Source of the DNA: Saccharothrix syringae
GTDB lineage: Bacteria; Actinomycetota; Actinomycetes; Mycobacteriales; Pseudonocardiaceae
Length of the DNA stretch: 64,000 bases
Direction of reading: 5' to 3'
Assembly: GCF_009498035.1 (NCBI RefSeq)
Contig: NZ_CP034550.1
Coordinates: forward strand, 10,602,001-10,666,000
The translations under genes were made by a program, and so were the position numbers. Below, piece by piece: positions 35,065-43,146 of this stretch. Under the pieces are notes generated by a model that saw only the letters and a program-made list of their open reading frames with translations, did not search any database and was not told the origin of the DNA. How positions within the stretch are numbered: position 1 is the first letter of the stretch; each line of letters begins with the position of its first letter.

Positions 35065-35898
35065 CCGCTCGTAGCGCAGCGCGACCTCCTCGGCGTCGCC
35101 CGCCTCCAGGGCGTCGACGATGGCGTTGACGTCCGCCGCCGAGGTGTCCTCCAGCAGGTCCTTGTCCTCGACGAGCTGCACCAGCCCGCCGTAGTCCAGC
35201 TCGACCGCCGAGCCGGGGGCGAAGTGGTCCAGCCAGCGCCCGGTGTCCGCCAGCACCTTGGCCGGCCCCTCCTCGCCCAGCGCGCGGGACACCACGCGGT
35301 GGGCCCGCGCCACCCGCGCCCGCGCGTCGGCCATCGACACCCGCCACGACACCTGCCGCTCCGGGTCGTCCCGCGGCGCCAGCACGATCCGCCGCGCGTC
35401 CGGGTCGACCAGCGCGAACCAGGGCAGCGGCACGGTCCAGGTGGTGGAGATGACGTGCACCGCGCCGCCGGTCAGCTCCGCCATCACCGCCGAGGCCCGC
35501 GCCTTGATCGCCTCCGGCTCCACGGCCACCGCCTCGTCCTGGAGGGGGCCCGTGGACGAGGCCAGGAAGCCCACCAGGGCGGCGGCCGAGCGGGCGCGCA
35601 GGTCCAGCGGGCAGACCAGCGGTCCCGGGCCGGTCTCACCGGGCACCTCGGCGGGGCTGATGGTCATCACGTCGAACGGCGCGTCGGGCGCGACGCCGCC
35701 GTCCGACCGCTCCCCCGGCAGGAGGCGACGCGGCCGGGCCAACTGTGATCGCAACCACAGCTCCCGCTCGCGCGCGCCGGCGTCCGCCCGGCTCAACACC
35801 CCGTTCTCCAGGGCTTTCCGCACCTGGTCGGCCAACGGTGCGTCAAGAGCCGACAGCGGTTCGTACACCCTGAGGTAGGCGACGAACGGTCGAGGCAC
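35017..35898 (-). CDS. Conserved actinobacterial hypothetical protein
   Basis: 293 aa, cytoplasmic, GTG or ATG start at 35898 (MPRPFVAYLRVYEPLSALD). I recognise the N-terminal FVAYLRVYEPLSA as a conserved actinobacterial pattern but know no function. Features: a Cys-containing CPLDLRARSAAALVGFL, the strand VHVISTTWTVPLPWFALVDP followed by RRIVLAPRDDPERQVSWRVSM, and a charged C-terminal helix (VALRYERLREFWGELARRE). It overlaps the MFS gene tail-to-tail by 48 bases. Confidence 0.75.
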   Translation of the reverse strand: MPRPFVAYLRVYEPLSALDAPLADQVRKALENGVLSRADAGARERELWLRSQLARPRRLLPGERSDGGVAPDAPFDVMTISPAEVPGETGPGPLVCPLDLRARSAAALVGFLASSTGPLQDEAVAVEPEAIKARASAVMAELTGGAVHVISTTWTVPLPWFALVDPDARRIVLAPRDDPERQVSWRVSMADARARVARAHRVVSRALGEEGPAKVLADTGRWLDHFAPGSAVELDYGGLVQLVEDKDLLEDTSAADVNAIVDALEAGDAEEVALRYERLREFWGELARRERHG

Positions 35899-36060
35899 CC
35901 GCGCATCCTCCCACGGTGAGATTTGGCGGCACGTGTCACGCCTACCGCGTCGCGAGGAACCCCTTCGACACGGTACGGTAGTTACCAGGAACTAGTTGTC
36001 GAGACGAGTGGGGCCGCCGTTCCCCCGGCCGCCCCCGTCCCTGTGCGAGGGGGTCGAGCC

Positions 36061-36243
36061 ATGGGGCGCGGCCGAGCGAAGGCCAAGCAGACGAAGGTGG
36101 CGCGGGAGCTCAAGTACAGCTCCCACAACACCGACTTCGAGGCCTTGCAACGCGAGCTGTCCGGCGAGGGCGGTGGCGTTCGTCGGAGCGACGAGCGCCA
36201 CGATGACCCGTTGGACGACGATTACGACGACTACCGTCGCTGA
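36061..36243 (+). CDS. DUF3073 small basic protein
   Basis: 60 aa. MGRGRAKAKQTKVARELKYS at the N-terminus followed by SHNTDFEALQRELSG and a strongly acidic tail (DDDYDDY) is the DUF3073 pattern found across actinobacteria (Rv0810c, same length). The basic head suggests nucleic acid or ribosome binding but no function is established. The upstream 162 bases hold a possible promoter (AT-richer patch 35975-36000). A long hairpin follows the stop. Right-hand anchor before the large insert. Confidence 0.88.
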   Translation: MGRGRAKAKQTKVARELKYSSHNTDFEALQRELSGEGGGVRRSDERHDDPLDDDYDDYRR

Positions 36244-36266
36244 CACGTCCACGCACCCGCTGGTCG

Positions 36267-36306
36267 AAGGTTGGGCTGCCGGTCCGAGCACCGGCAGCCC
36301 GACCTT
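36267..36306. terminator. Bidirectional hairpin after DUF3073
   Basis: GGGCTGCCGGT (36273-36283) pairs with ACCGGCAGCCC (36290-36300); with one mismatch the stem extends to AAGGT/ACCTT at the ends. It lies between convergent stops and can end transcripts from both. Confidence 0.82.
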
Positions 36307-36321
36307 CTGCCACGGGCCCTA

Positions 36322-37386
36322 CTAGAACGCCCTGGCGTACTGCTTCGGCGGACTGACCTGCACACCCAGTTGCGCTGCCGCGTGCAGCGGCCAGTACGGG
36401 TCGCGCAGCAGCTCCCGCCCCAGCAGCACCAGGTCCGCCGAGCCGTCGGCGAGGACCTGCTCGGCCTGCCGGGCGTCGGTGATCATGCCGACCGCCCCGG
36501 TGGGGACGTCGGCCTTCAGCCGCACGGCCTCGGCGAACCGCACCTGGTAGCCGGGACCGACCGGGATGTCCGCCGCGGGCACGTTGCCGCCGGTGGACAC
36601 GTCGACCAGGTCGGCGCCCAGCGCCACCAGGTCGCGGGCGAGCACCGCGCTGTCGTCCCCGGTCCAGCCGCCCTCGACCCAGTCGGTGGCGGAGATGCGC
36701 ACGAGCACCGGGACCGCGTCGCCCACGGCGTCGCGCACGGCGGCGGTGACCTCGCGCGCGAGCCTGGTGCGGTTGTCCAGGCTGCCGCCGTAGCCGTCGG
36801 TGCGGTGGTTGCTCAGCGGCGAGAGGAACTGGTGCAGGAGGTAGCCGTGGGCCGCGTGCACCTCGACGAGCTGGAAGCCGGCCTCGACCGCGCGGCGCGC
36901 CGCGGCGGCGAAGTCGGCGACCACCCGCGCGATGCCGTCGGCGTCCAGCTCGACCGGGGTGCGGTAGCTCTCGTGGAACGCCTCCGCGCTCGGCGCCACC
37001 GGCGTCCAGCCGCCCTCGGCGTCGGGCACCCCGCCGCGCCCGACCGCGAACGGGGCGTAGGTGGACGCCTTGCGCCCGGCGTGGGCGAGCTGGACCCCCG
37101 CGACCGCGCCGTTGGCGCGGATGAAGTCCGCGATCGGGCGCCATGACGCGACGTGCGCGTCGTCCCACAGACCGGTGTCCTGGGGCGAGATCCGGCCCAC
37201 CGCCTGGACGGCGGTGGCCTCGGTGATCACCAGCCCGGCCCCGCCCACGGCGCGCGACCCGAGGTGCACCAGGTGCCACTCGTCCGGGTGGCCGTCCCGT
37301 GCCGAGTACTGGCACATGGGGCTGACCGCGACGCGGTTGGGCAGGGTGACCGAGCGGAGGGTCAGGGGGCTGAACAGCAGGCTCAC
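36322..37386 (-). CDS. Old Yellow Enzyme family NADH:flavin oxidoreductase (YqjM type)
   Basis: 354 aa from GTG 37386; the longer frame adds 43 residues with no homology. FMN-binding TIM barrel. Motifs: LPNRVAVSPMCQYSA with the YqjM-type Cys that tunes FMN, GLVITEATAVQ, VQLAHAGRKAST, FQLVEVHAAHGYLLHQFLSP (the two His that bind the substrate carbonyl), SNHRTDGYGGSLDNRTR and DLVLLGRELLRDPYWP. Reduces activated alkenes with NAD(P)H. Physiological substrate unknown. First gene of the large accessory insert. Confidence 0.92.
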   Translation of the reverse strand: MSLLFSPLTLRSVTLPNRVAVSPMCQYSARDGHPDEWHLVHLGSRAVGGAGLVITEATAVQAVGRISPQDTGLWDDAHVASWRPIADFIRANGAVAGVQLAHAGRKASTYAPFAVGRGGVPDAEGGWTPVAPSAEAFHESYRTPVELDADGIARVVADFAAAARRAVEAGFQLVEVHAAHGYLLHQFLSPLSNHRTDGYGGSLDNRTRLAREVTAAVRDAVGDAVPVLVRISATDWVEGGWTGDDSAVLARDLVALGADLVDVSTGGNVPAADIPVGPGYQVRFAEAVRLKADVPTGAVGMITDARQAEQVLADGSADLVLLGRELLRDPYWPLHAAAQLGVQVSPPKQYARAF

Positions 37387-37710
37387 GGGCGACTCCCGGG
37401 GTTGCGAGGCCGGACGACGGGCCGTTCGGCGCGTCAACAGGTCCAAGGTCCCGGAACGGACGCGTTGTTCCCGCCCCGCCGTGCGTCCCACGTCACGGGA
37501 GCTGCGGAATTCCATTCCGATCGGTATTGCCCGTGCATTAGCACGTGATCTTCACCGGGGACCCGGCTCGCAAAACGCCGGAACAGAGGGGGCCAGTTAC
37601 GCCCATTCGGGTGTACTGTCCGCATCACGTTCGGGGAGACCATCACTTGCCACCCGACGCAGGTCGGTCCTTATGGAAGTCCCGCCGGTCACGACAGTAA
37701 CAGGATCCTC
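37387..37710. other. Gap of 324 bases upstream of the Crp gene
   Basis: No gene seen. It contains the divergent control region of the Old Yellow Enzyme and Crp genes. It is locally less GC-rich around 37500-37620 (TTACGCCCATTCGGGTGTACTGT), suitable for a promoter, but no confident -35/-10 pair could be fixed. Confidence 0.4.
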
Positions 37711-38421
37711 ATGCTGCCCATGCCGACCCCCACGATGACACAGGATCCAGTGTGGCCCAGCAACAGCCTGCTGGGTCGCCTCCGAGAGAACACCCGACAA
37801 GAGCTGCTCAACATCGGGACGGTCGTGCGCTACACGGCCGACCGCGAGGTGATAGAGCAGGACGCGAAAGACACTCACGTCCTGTTGTTGCTCGACGGCG
37901 TCGTCAAGGTGCAGACCACGGACGAGACGGGCGACACCGCCCTGCTCGCCATCAGGGTCGCGGGCGACCTCGTCGGCGAGATGGCCGCGCTGGACCAGAA
38001 GCCCCGCTCGGCCACCGTGGTCACGTGCGGCGACGTGGTCGCCAAGCTGATCACCAGCGGGGAGCTGATGAGCTTCCTGCACCGGCGCAACGACGTGTTC
38101 GTGGAATTGATCGGGATGATCAACGACCGGCTGCGGTGGGCCAACCAGCGCCGGCGCGATTTCCTGTCCCACCCGGCCGCCGAACGGGTGGCCCGGGTGC
38201 TCGCCGAATTGGTGCAGACCTACGGCCGGGAAGAGCCGCACGGGTGGACGCTGGGAATTCCGCTGACCAAGGTCGAACTCGCCTCGATCGCCGGGATGAA
38301 GCCCAGGACCGCCGAGAAGGCGTTCTCCGATCTGCGGAAGGCGGGGGTGGTGGTCAGTCACCTGAGGCGCGACGTGCTCGTGCCCGACCTGGCCGGGCTG
38401 AGGAAATTCGCGGGCATCTGA
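37711..38421 (+). CDS. Crp/Fnr family transcription regulator
   Basis: 236 aa if started at ATG 37711; ATGs at 37720 and 37735 are also possible. The cyclic-nucleotide-binding fold covers about 20-130 (VVRYTADREVIEQDAKDTHVLLL, GDLVGEMAALDQKPRSATVV). The phosphate-binding cassette is close to the cNMP consensus (GEMAALDQKPRSA), so a nucleotide ligand is plausible. The C-terminal winged helix has IPLTKVELASIAGMKPRTAEKAFSDL. It is followed by a nucleotidyl-cyclase-like gene, suggesting a signal-and-sensor pair. Confidence 0.9.
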   Translation: MLPMPTPTMTQDPVWPSNSLLGRLRENTRQELLNIGTVVRYTADREVIEQDAKDTHVLLLLDGVVKVQTTDETGDTALLAIRVAGDLVGEMAALDQKPRSATVVTCGDVVAKLITSGELMSFLHRRNDVFVELIGMINDRLRWANQRRRDFLSHPAAERVARVLAELVQTYGREEPHGWTLGIPLTKVELASIAGMKPRTAEKAFSDLRKAGVVVSHLRRDVLVPDLAGLRKFAGI

Positions 38422-38429
38422 GCGCCACT

Positions 38430-38443
38430 CCGCACTAGTGCGG
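38430..38443. promoter_or_regulatory. Perfect 14-bp palindrome between crp-like and cyclase-like genes
   Basis: CCGCACTAGTGCGG starts 9 bases after the Crp stop, with TTGACG 2 bases beyond it. A candidate operator for the cyclase-like gene, perhaps bound by the adjacent Crp protein; a weak terminator is the alternative. Confidence 0.45.
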
Positions 38444-38534
38444 TATTGACGCCGATGTCGTACTCCACAGTGACCGTACGCGCCCGTTACGGGTCGCTGT
38501 GACGTCGTCCGCGCCACGCGAAAGGCCGAAGCCC

Positions 38535-39383
38535 ATGAGCATCCAGCGCAGTCTGCTGGTCTGTTGTGACCTGAGGAGCTACGGGTCGGCCGACGACCGG
38601 CTCCAGCGCGAGCTGCAGGAGCTGCTGGTGCGCAGCCTGGACCGGGCGGGGGAGGCCGCGGGCCTGGACCGCGCCGGGTGGGACCGGCAGCCCAAGGGCG
38701 ACGAGGAGTGGGCGGTGCTGCCCCCGGGCACGCCGGACCAGGTCGTCGTCGACGCGTACGTGCGGGCGCTGGCCGCCGAGCTGGCCTCGGTCAACGCCTA
38801 CCGGGTGCCGCACGCCCGCCTGCGGATGCGCATGGCCGTCCACTTCGGCACCACCGCGCAGGGCGCCAACGGCTACCCCGGGCAGGACGCGGTGCTGGTC
38901 AGCAGGCTGCTCAACGGCGAGCCCGCGCGGCAGGCGCTGGAGCAGACCGACGCCGACCTGGTGGTCGTGCTGTCCGACCTGGTCTACACCTCGGTGGTGG
39001 CGGCCGGGTTCACCACGCTGCGGCCCGAGGACTTCCGCCGGGTGCCCGTGCGGGTGAAGACCTTCACCGGGGAGGGCTGGCTGTGGATCCCCGGCGGCGA
39101 CGCGCACGCCCTGGTCCTGGAGGAGCCCGCGGAGGGCTCCGCGGCCGCCCCGGACGCCCCGGTCACCCCGGTCGCCGACGCCGTGCCGGCCACCGCCGAC
39201 CAGGGCCCGAGGTCGGTGAACCAGAACGCCACGGCCACCGGCGGCTCGACCGTCATCCAGGCCGGGCGGGACGCGTACGCGCCGACCCAGCACGCCGAGG
39301 TGATCCAGAACTTCGAGCGGAACGACCAGCGCGGCTCGCACTTCGGGCCGCTGTTCCGCCGCGGGAAGGACGAGAGGGAGTGA
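38535..39383 (+). CDS. Diverged class III nucleotidyl-cyclase-like protein with amyloid-type C-terminal motif
   Basis: 282 aa from ATG 38535 (MSIQRSLLVCC; a GTG 36 bases upstream is possible). The first 200 residues follow class III cyclase order: first metal Asp in LVCCDLRSYG, second metal-type QPKGDEEWAVLPPG, RMRMAVHFGTTAQGANGYPG and PVRVKTFTGEGWLWIPGG. The transition-state Asn/Arg pair is replaced or unclear, so activity is uncertain. After an Ala/Pro linker comes ATATGGSTVIQAGRDAYAP (about 234-252), which resembles the Q-x-GRD type amyloid signalling motifs of bacterial NLR-like systems. Located between a Crp regulator and a small helical gene. Confidence 0.72.
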   Translation: MSIQRSLLVCCDLRSYGSADDRLQRELQELLVRSLDRAGEAAGLDRAGWDRQPKGDEEWAVLPPGTPDQVVVDAYVRALAAELASVNAYRVPHARLRMRMAVHFGTTAQGANGYPGQDAVLVSRLLNGEPARQALEQTDADLVVVLSDLVYTSVVAAGFTTLRPEDFRRVPVRVKTFTGEGWLWIPGGDAHALVLEEPAEGSAAAPDAPVTPVADAVPATADQGPRSVNQNATATGGSTVIQAGRDAYAPTQHAEVIQNFERNDQRGSHFGPLFRRGKDERE

Positions 39384-39745
39384 TCGTGCGCGAGGAACCA
39401 CTGCGGCTGCTCGCCGGTGCCGCCGCGGGCGCGCTGGCGGAGGCCGCGGACACCGAGCTGTGGCCGCGGCTGCGGGTGCGGATGGCGACGGTGCTGGCGC
39501 CGCAGTCGTCCGAGGTGGTCAGCGACCGGATGGACGAGGCGCGCCGCAGGCTGGTGGCCGTGCCGCGGGTGCGGATGGGGGTGGCGCGGGCCGAGTTCAC
39601 CACGGAGTGGCGCGGGTCGATCCACACCATGCTGTGGCAGCGGCCCGAGGCCGCCGGGCCGCTGCGCGCGGTGCTGCACGAGGTCAGCCCGGGCCTCCCG
39701 CGCGCGGCGGCCGACGTGGCGGGCGGGGACCTCGCCAGCCGGTGA
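39380..39745 (+). CDS. Small helical protein of a putative conflict cassette
   Basis: 121 aa from GTG 39380 (overlapping the cyclase-like stop; GTG 39386 is an alternative). No signal or membrane segment. Two helical blocks, PLRLLAGAAAGALAEAADTE and WRGSIHTMLWQRPEAAGPLR, resemble small actinobacterial proteins that stand beside STAND NTPases (pattern W-R-x-x-L-x-x-x-L-x-x-x-P-x-A-A-x-x-L-R-A-L). Its stop overlaps a GTG that opens the wrecked NTPase frame. Function unknown; inferred to be a signalling or adaptor component. Confidence 0.6.
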   Translation: MIVREEPLRLLAGAAAGALAEAADTELWPRLRVRMATVLAPQSSEVVSDRMDEARRRLVAVPRVRMGVARAEFTTEWRGSIHTMLWQRPEAAGPLRAVLHEVSPGLPRAAADVAGGDLASR

Positions 39746-40090
39746 GCGAGGGCGTCGGCGGCACCGCGGGCGACCCGCACCTCGGGGTGTCGGCGGGCCT
39801 GCCGCCGGCGGAACCGGCCTCCACCGGCCGTGACGCGGACCCGGCGCGGCTCGGCGCTGTTCGGTGAGCGCCCGGTGCCGATCACGACCGTCGCCGGGCT
39901 CGCGGGCGTGGGCAACTTCGGCGGCCCGGCACTTCGCGGGCGGCGTGCTGTTCGTCGAGCCGCGGGGGTGCTCGGGCAGCCCGGTGCGGCCGGTGGCGTT
40001 CCCGCACGCGCGGGGCGAGCCGGGTGAGCACGTGCCCGCGGACTTGCGGCGGTCAGGCGGCAGCGGCGGTCAGGCGCTCCTGCCGGCTCC
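39742..40090 (+). pseudogene. Wrecked NB-ARC/STAND NTPase
   Basis: Three reading frames successively carry pieces of one NTPase. From GTG 39742 the frame gives GLPPAEPASTGRDADPARLG, matching the LPxxxxxFTGRxxELxxL entry of actinobacterial NB-ARC proteins, and stops at 39867. The next frame gives RPVPITTVAGLAGVGNFGG, a P-loop lead-in (normally VAGLAGVGKTTLA) that has lost Lys-Thr. A third frame gives HFAGGVLFVEPRGCSGSPV, matching the FPDGQLFVDLRG strand that follows the P-loop. At least two frameshifts and a short deletion are needed. No downstream NB-ARC or repeat domain remains. Confidence 0.62.
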
Positions 40091-40342
40091 AGTCCGCGCC
40101 CGCCCACTTCTCCTGAGCCCGCCTGACCTGCACCCGCTCGCGTCCATTGCCGCGCTCAGCGCCCGCGCTGCCGACTCCCGTCCGCCTGCACCCGCGCCCT
40201 CCCTCCCCGCGCCCTCCCTCGGGCCCGCGCCCACTCCCCGGCGACCACTCACCCGTCCCCTGAGCCCGCTCTCCCCACCCTCTCCCTCACACGCTCGTGT
40301 GCTTTCCCATCTCCCTCTTTCGTGTCTTCCCCACGCCCGGCC
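40091..40342. repeat. CT-rich low-complexity gap before iolD
   Basis: No gene. Pyrimidine-rich runs such as CCCTCCCCGCGCCCTCCCTC fill 40180-40340. It lies between the NTPase remnant and the iolD stop, and no clear hairpin terminator is seen. Confidence 0.5.
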
Positions 40343-42244
40343 TCAGAGGTAGCGGACCTGCCTGGCCTTCCCCGCGCGGGCCTCCTCGTGCGCCGCCGCG
40401 ATCTCCGGGCGGTGCGCGACCTCGGGGACGCCGACCTCCCACCACGCACCCGCATCGGTCCAGCTCGCCGGGTGCGTGCGGATCACCACCACGGCCGGGC
40501 GGTGCTCGGTGCGGGCGACCTCCCGCGCCGCGCGGTAGGCGCGTTCGAGGTCCGCGATGCCCTCGGCCCGGAACGCCGCGCAGCCCATCGCGGCGGCGTG
40601 CGCGGCGAAGTCGGCGCGGGGCGGGTCGGCGTGCCGGCTGGCCACGTCGCCGTAGAGGTTGTTGAAGCCCGCGCCGCCGTGGTCGGTCTGGAGGCGGTGG
40701 ATCACCGCGTAGCCGTCGTTGTCGCAGACGACCGCGACGAAGCCGTGGCCGGCGAAGGCCGCCGAGAACAGCTCCGAGTTGAGCATCAGGTAGGAGCCGT
40801 CACCCAGGAGGGTGGTCACCACGCCGTCCCGGCGGGCGATCGCCGCGCCCCAGGCGCCGGCCAGCTCGTACCCCATGCAGCTGAACCCGTACTCGACGTC
40901 CACGGTCGCCTCGCCGACCGCGCGCCAGCCGCCGATCAGCTCGCCGGGCAGGCCGCCGGACGCGGTCATCACGTAGTCGGTCGGCCCGGACAGGTCGTTG
41001 ACCACGCCCACCACCTGCGCGTACGTCGGCGTGCCGCCGGGTGTGCGGAGCGTGTCGACGTACGCGTCCCATTTCCCGCGTTCGTGTGACGCACGCGCCG
41101 CCCACGCCTCGTCGGCCCGCCACTCCCCCAGCGCGTCGGTCAGCTCGCGGAGCCCTTCGTCGGCGTCGGCCACCAGCTCCAGGGCGCCGTGCTTGACCGC
41201 GTCGAAGCGGGCCGCGTTCAGGGACACCAGGCGGACGCCGGGCGCGAAGGCCGTCCACGAGGCGGTGGTGAAGTCCTGGAGGCGGGTGCCGACGGCCAGC
41301 ACCACGTCCGCGTCGGCGGCCAGGGCGTTGGCCGAGGCGGAGCCGGTGATGCCCAGCGGGCCCGCGTGCAGGGGGTGGTCGTGCGGGACGCAGGTGCGGC
41401 CGGCGGTGGTCTCGACGACCGGGACGGCGTGCTGCTCGGCGAAGCGGACCGCGCGGCCGGCCGCGCGCGAGTAGCGGACGCCGCCGCCCAGGACCAGCAG
41501 CGGTCGGCGGGCGCGGCGCAGGGCGTCGGCGGCCTCGGCGAGCGCGCGGGTGTCGGGGCGCGGGCGGCGCGGGCGGTGCACGACCGGGGTGAAGAGGGCG
41601 TCCGGGAAGTCGAACGCCTCGGCCTGCACGTCCTGCGGGAGGGCGAGGGTGACCGGGCCGCAGTCGGCCGGGTCGGTGAGCACGCGGGCGACGTGCGGGA
41701 GGGTGTGGACCAGCTGCTCGGGGCGGGTGACGCGGTCGAACCAGCGGCTGACCGGGCGGAAGGCGTCGTTGACCGTGGTGCCCGGGTCGCCGAAGTGCTC
41801 GACCTGCTGGAGCACGGGGTCGGGCGCGCGGCTGGTGAAGGTGTCGCCGGGCAGGAGGAGGAGCGGCAGGCGGTTGGCGTGGGCGACGCCGGCGGCGGTG
41901 ACCATGTTGAGGGCGCCGGGGCCGATGGAGGAGGTGGCGACGCCGACCTGGCGGCGGTGGGTGGCCTTGGCGATCCCCACGGCGGCGAGCGCCATGCCCT
42001 GCTCGTTGTGGCCGCGCCAGACCGGGAGGTCGGCTTCCTCCAGGGCGTTGCCGAGGCCGAGGACGTTGCCGTGGCCGAAGATCGCGAAGACGCCGGGGAA
42101 GAGCGGCGCGCTCCCGGCTCCACCCCCGATGCCGTCCTCGACGCCGTCCTCGACGCCGTTTCGGATGCCGTTTCGGATGCCGCCCAACTCGGTGCGCTGG
42201 GCGCGGAGCCAGCGGACGAGGGCCTGGGCGGTGGTCAGCCTCAT
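40343..42244 (-). CDS. iolD: 3D-(3,5/4)-trihydroxycyclohexane-1,2-dione hydrolase IolD
   Basis: 633 aa, thiamine-diphosphate enzyme that opens the ring of the inositol intermediate THcHDO to 5-deoxy-glucuronate. N-terminal PYR domain with FGHGNVLGLGNALEEADLPV and the catalytic Glu region WRGHNEQGMALAAVG; central domain from HRPRRPRPDTRAL; C-terminal PP domain with YEFSC-like YGFSCMGYELAGAWGAAIA and the ThDP/Mg motif LLGDGSYLMLNSELFSAA. ATG 42244 overlaps the iolB stop. Residues about 22-38 are a tandem-repeat insertion (RNGIRNGVEDGVEDG) not expected in the family. Last gene of the iol operon. Confidence 0.93.
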   Translation of the reverse strand: MRLTTAQALVRWLRAQRTELGGIRNGIRNGVEDGVEDGIGGGAGSAPLFPGVFAIFGHGNVLGLGNALEEADLPVWRGHNEQGMALAAVGIAKATHRRQVGVATSSIGPGALNMVTAAGVAHANRLPLLLLPGDTFTSRAPDPVLQQVEHFGDPGTTVNDAFRPVSRWFDRVTRPEQLVHTLPHVARVLTDPADCGPVTLALPQDVQAEAFDFPDALFTPVVHRPRRPRPDTRALAEAADALRRARRPLLVLGGGVRYSRAAGRAVRFAEQHAVPVVETTAGRTCVPHDHPLHAGPLGITGSASANALAADADVVLAVGTRLQDFTTASWTAFAPGVRLVSLNAARFDAVKHGALELVADADEGLRELTDALGEWRADEAWAARASHERGKWDAYVDTLRTPGGTPTYAQVVGVVNDLSGPTDYVMTASGGLPGELIGGWRAVGEATVDVEYGFSCMGYELAGAWGAAIARRDGVVTTLLGDGSYLMLNSELFSAAFAGHGFVAVVCDNDGYAVIHRLQTDHGGAGFNNLYGDVASRHADPPRADFAAHAAAMGCAAFRAEGIADLERAYRAAREVARTEHRPAVVVIRTHPASWTDAGAWWEVGVPEVAHRPEIAAAHEEARAGKARQVRYL

Positions 42245-43146
42245 CGGGGACCTCCGGTGGCGACCCGCCCGGCGGCGCTGGTGACGGGGCAGCGGGGGTC
42301 CTGGTCCTGCCGCGCCCACGTGCCCCGGACCCAGGTGTGCGCGGGGTCGTCGCAGAACGCCATGGAGCGCCGCGGGTTCGGCCCGGCCAACACGTTCAGG
42401 TAGTACATCGGGTAGCCGGGCGCGGCGACGCAGGGCCCGTGGTGGCCGCGCGGGACGAGGAAGACGTCCCCGTCGCGGACCAGCACCGCGTCGTCGACTT
42501 CCCCGTCGTCGGTGTAGGTCCGGTGAAACCCAAAACCTTCACGCGAAGGTGTCACCTGATCCCGCCCGGCGATGCGGAAGTAGTAGACCTCCTCGTTGAC
42601 GACGTCACACGTCAGGTCGTGCTTGTGGGGCGGGTAGGACGACCAGTTGCCGCCGGGGGTGACCAGTTCGCAGGCCATCAGCCGGTCGGCGTGGTCCCAG
42701 GCGCCGGGAACGCCGAAGTTCGTGACCTGGCGGGTGGCGTTGCCCGAGCCCCGGACCTCCACCGGCACGTCCTCGGCGGCCCCGTGGCGAGGTGGGAGGC
42801 GGCGCTCGCACCGGGCCATGGGGACGGCGACCTCGACCCCGCCCTCGGTGCTCACACGAACCGACGAATCCCGGGGGACGTAGGCGAAGTCCGAGACCCG
42901 CGTGAAAACGGACTCCCGCCCCACCAACCCGAACCGCTCCCCATCGACATCGACCACACAACCACCCGAAAGAGGCAGAACAAACCCTTCAAATTCACCC
43001 ATACGTAGAACAACGGACTCCCCTGGGTGCAACAGCAAGACCCGCAACCCGACCCGCTCCCACCCGGCAACCGCGGGAGTGAGCACAACCGCGTTCTCCC
43101 CGTCCGCCAAAGCCCCCAAAGGCCGATGCCAACCACTGCTGCTCAT
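42241..43146 (-). CDS. iolB: 5-deoxy-glucuronate isomerase IolB
   Basis: 301 aa, bicupin that turns 5-deoxy-glucuronate into 5-dehydro-2-deoxygluconate. Metal-binding cupin motif: GNWSSYPPHKHD followed by EEVYYFRI and GFGFHRTYTDD; the second part has VPRGHHGPCVAAPGYPMYYLNVLAG. Start 43146 (MSSSGWHRPLG). Overlaps iolD by four bases. Separated from iolC by 1.4 kb of eroded sequence, so it may need its own promoter. Confidence 0.94.
   Translation of the reverse strand: MSSSGWHRPLGALADGENAVVLTPAVAGWERVGLRVLLLHPGESVVLRMGEFEGFVLPLSGGCVVDVDGERFGLVGRESVFTRVSDFAYVPRDSSVRVSTEGGVEVAVPMARCERRLPPRHGAAEDVPVEVRGSGNATRQVTNFGVPGAWDHADRLMACELVTPGGNWSSYPPHKHDLTCDVVNEEVYYFRIAGRDQVTPSREGFGFHRTYTDDGEVDDAVLVRDGDVFLVPRGHHGPCVAAPGYPMYYLNVLAGPNPRRSMAFCDDPAHTWVRGTWARQDQDPRCPVTSAAGRVATGGPR

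Noticed and set aside
40070..40352. ORFs in the CT-rich stretch before iolD
   Set aside because: Pro/Ser/Arg-rich translations of a pyrimidine tract; no start signal and no family.
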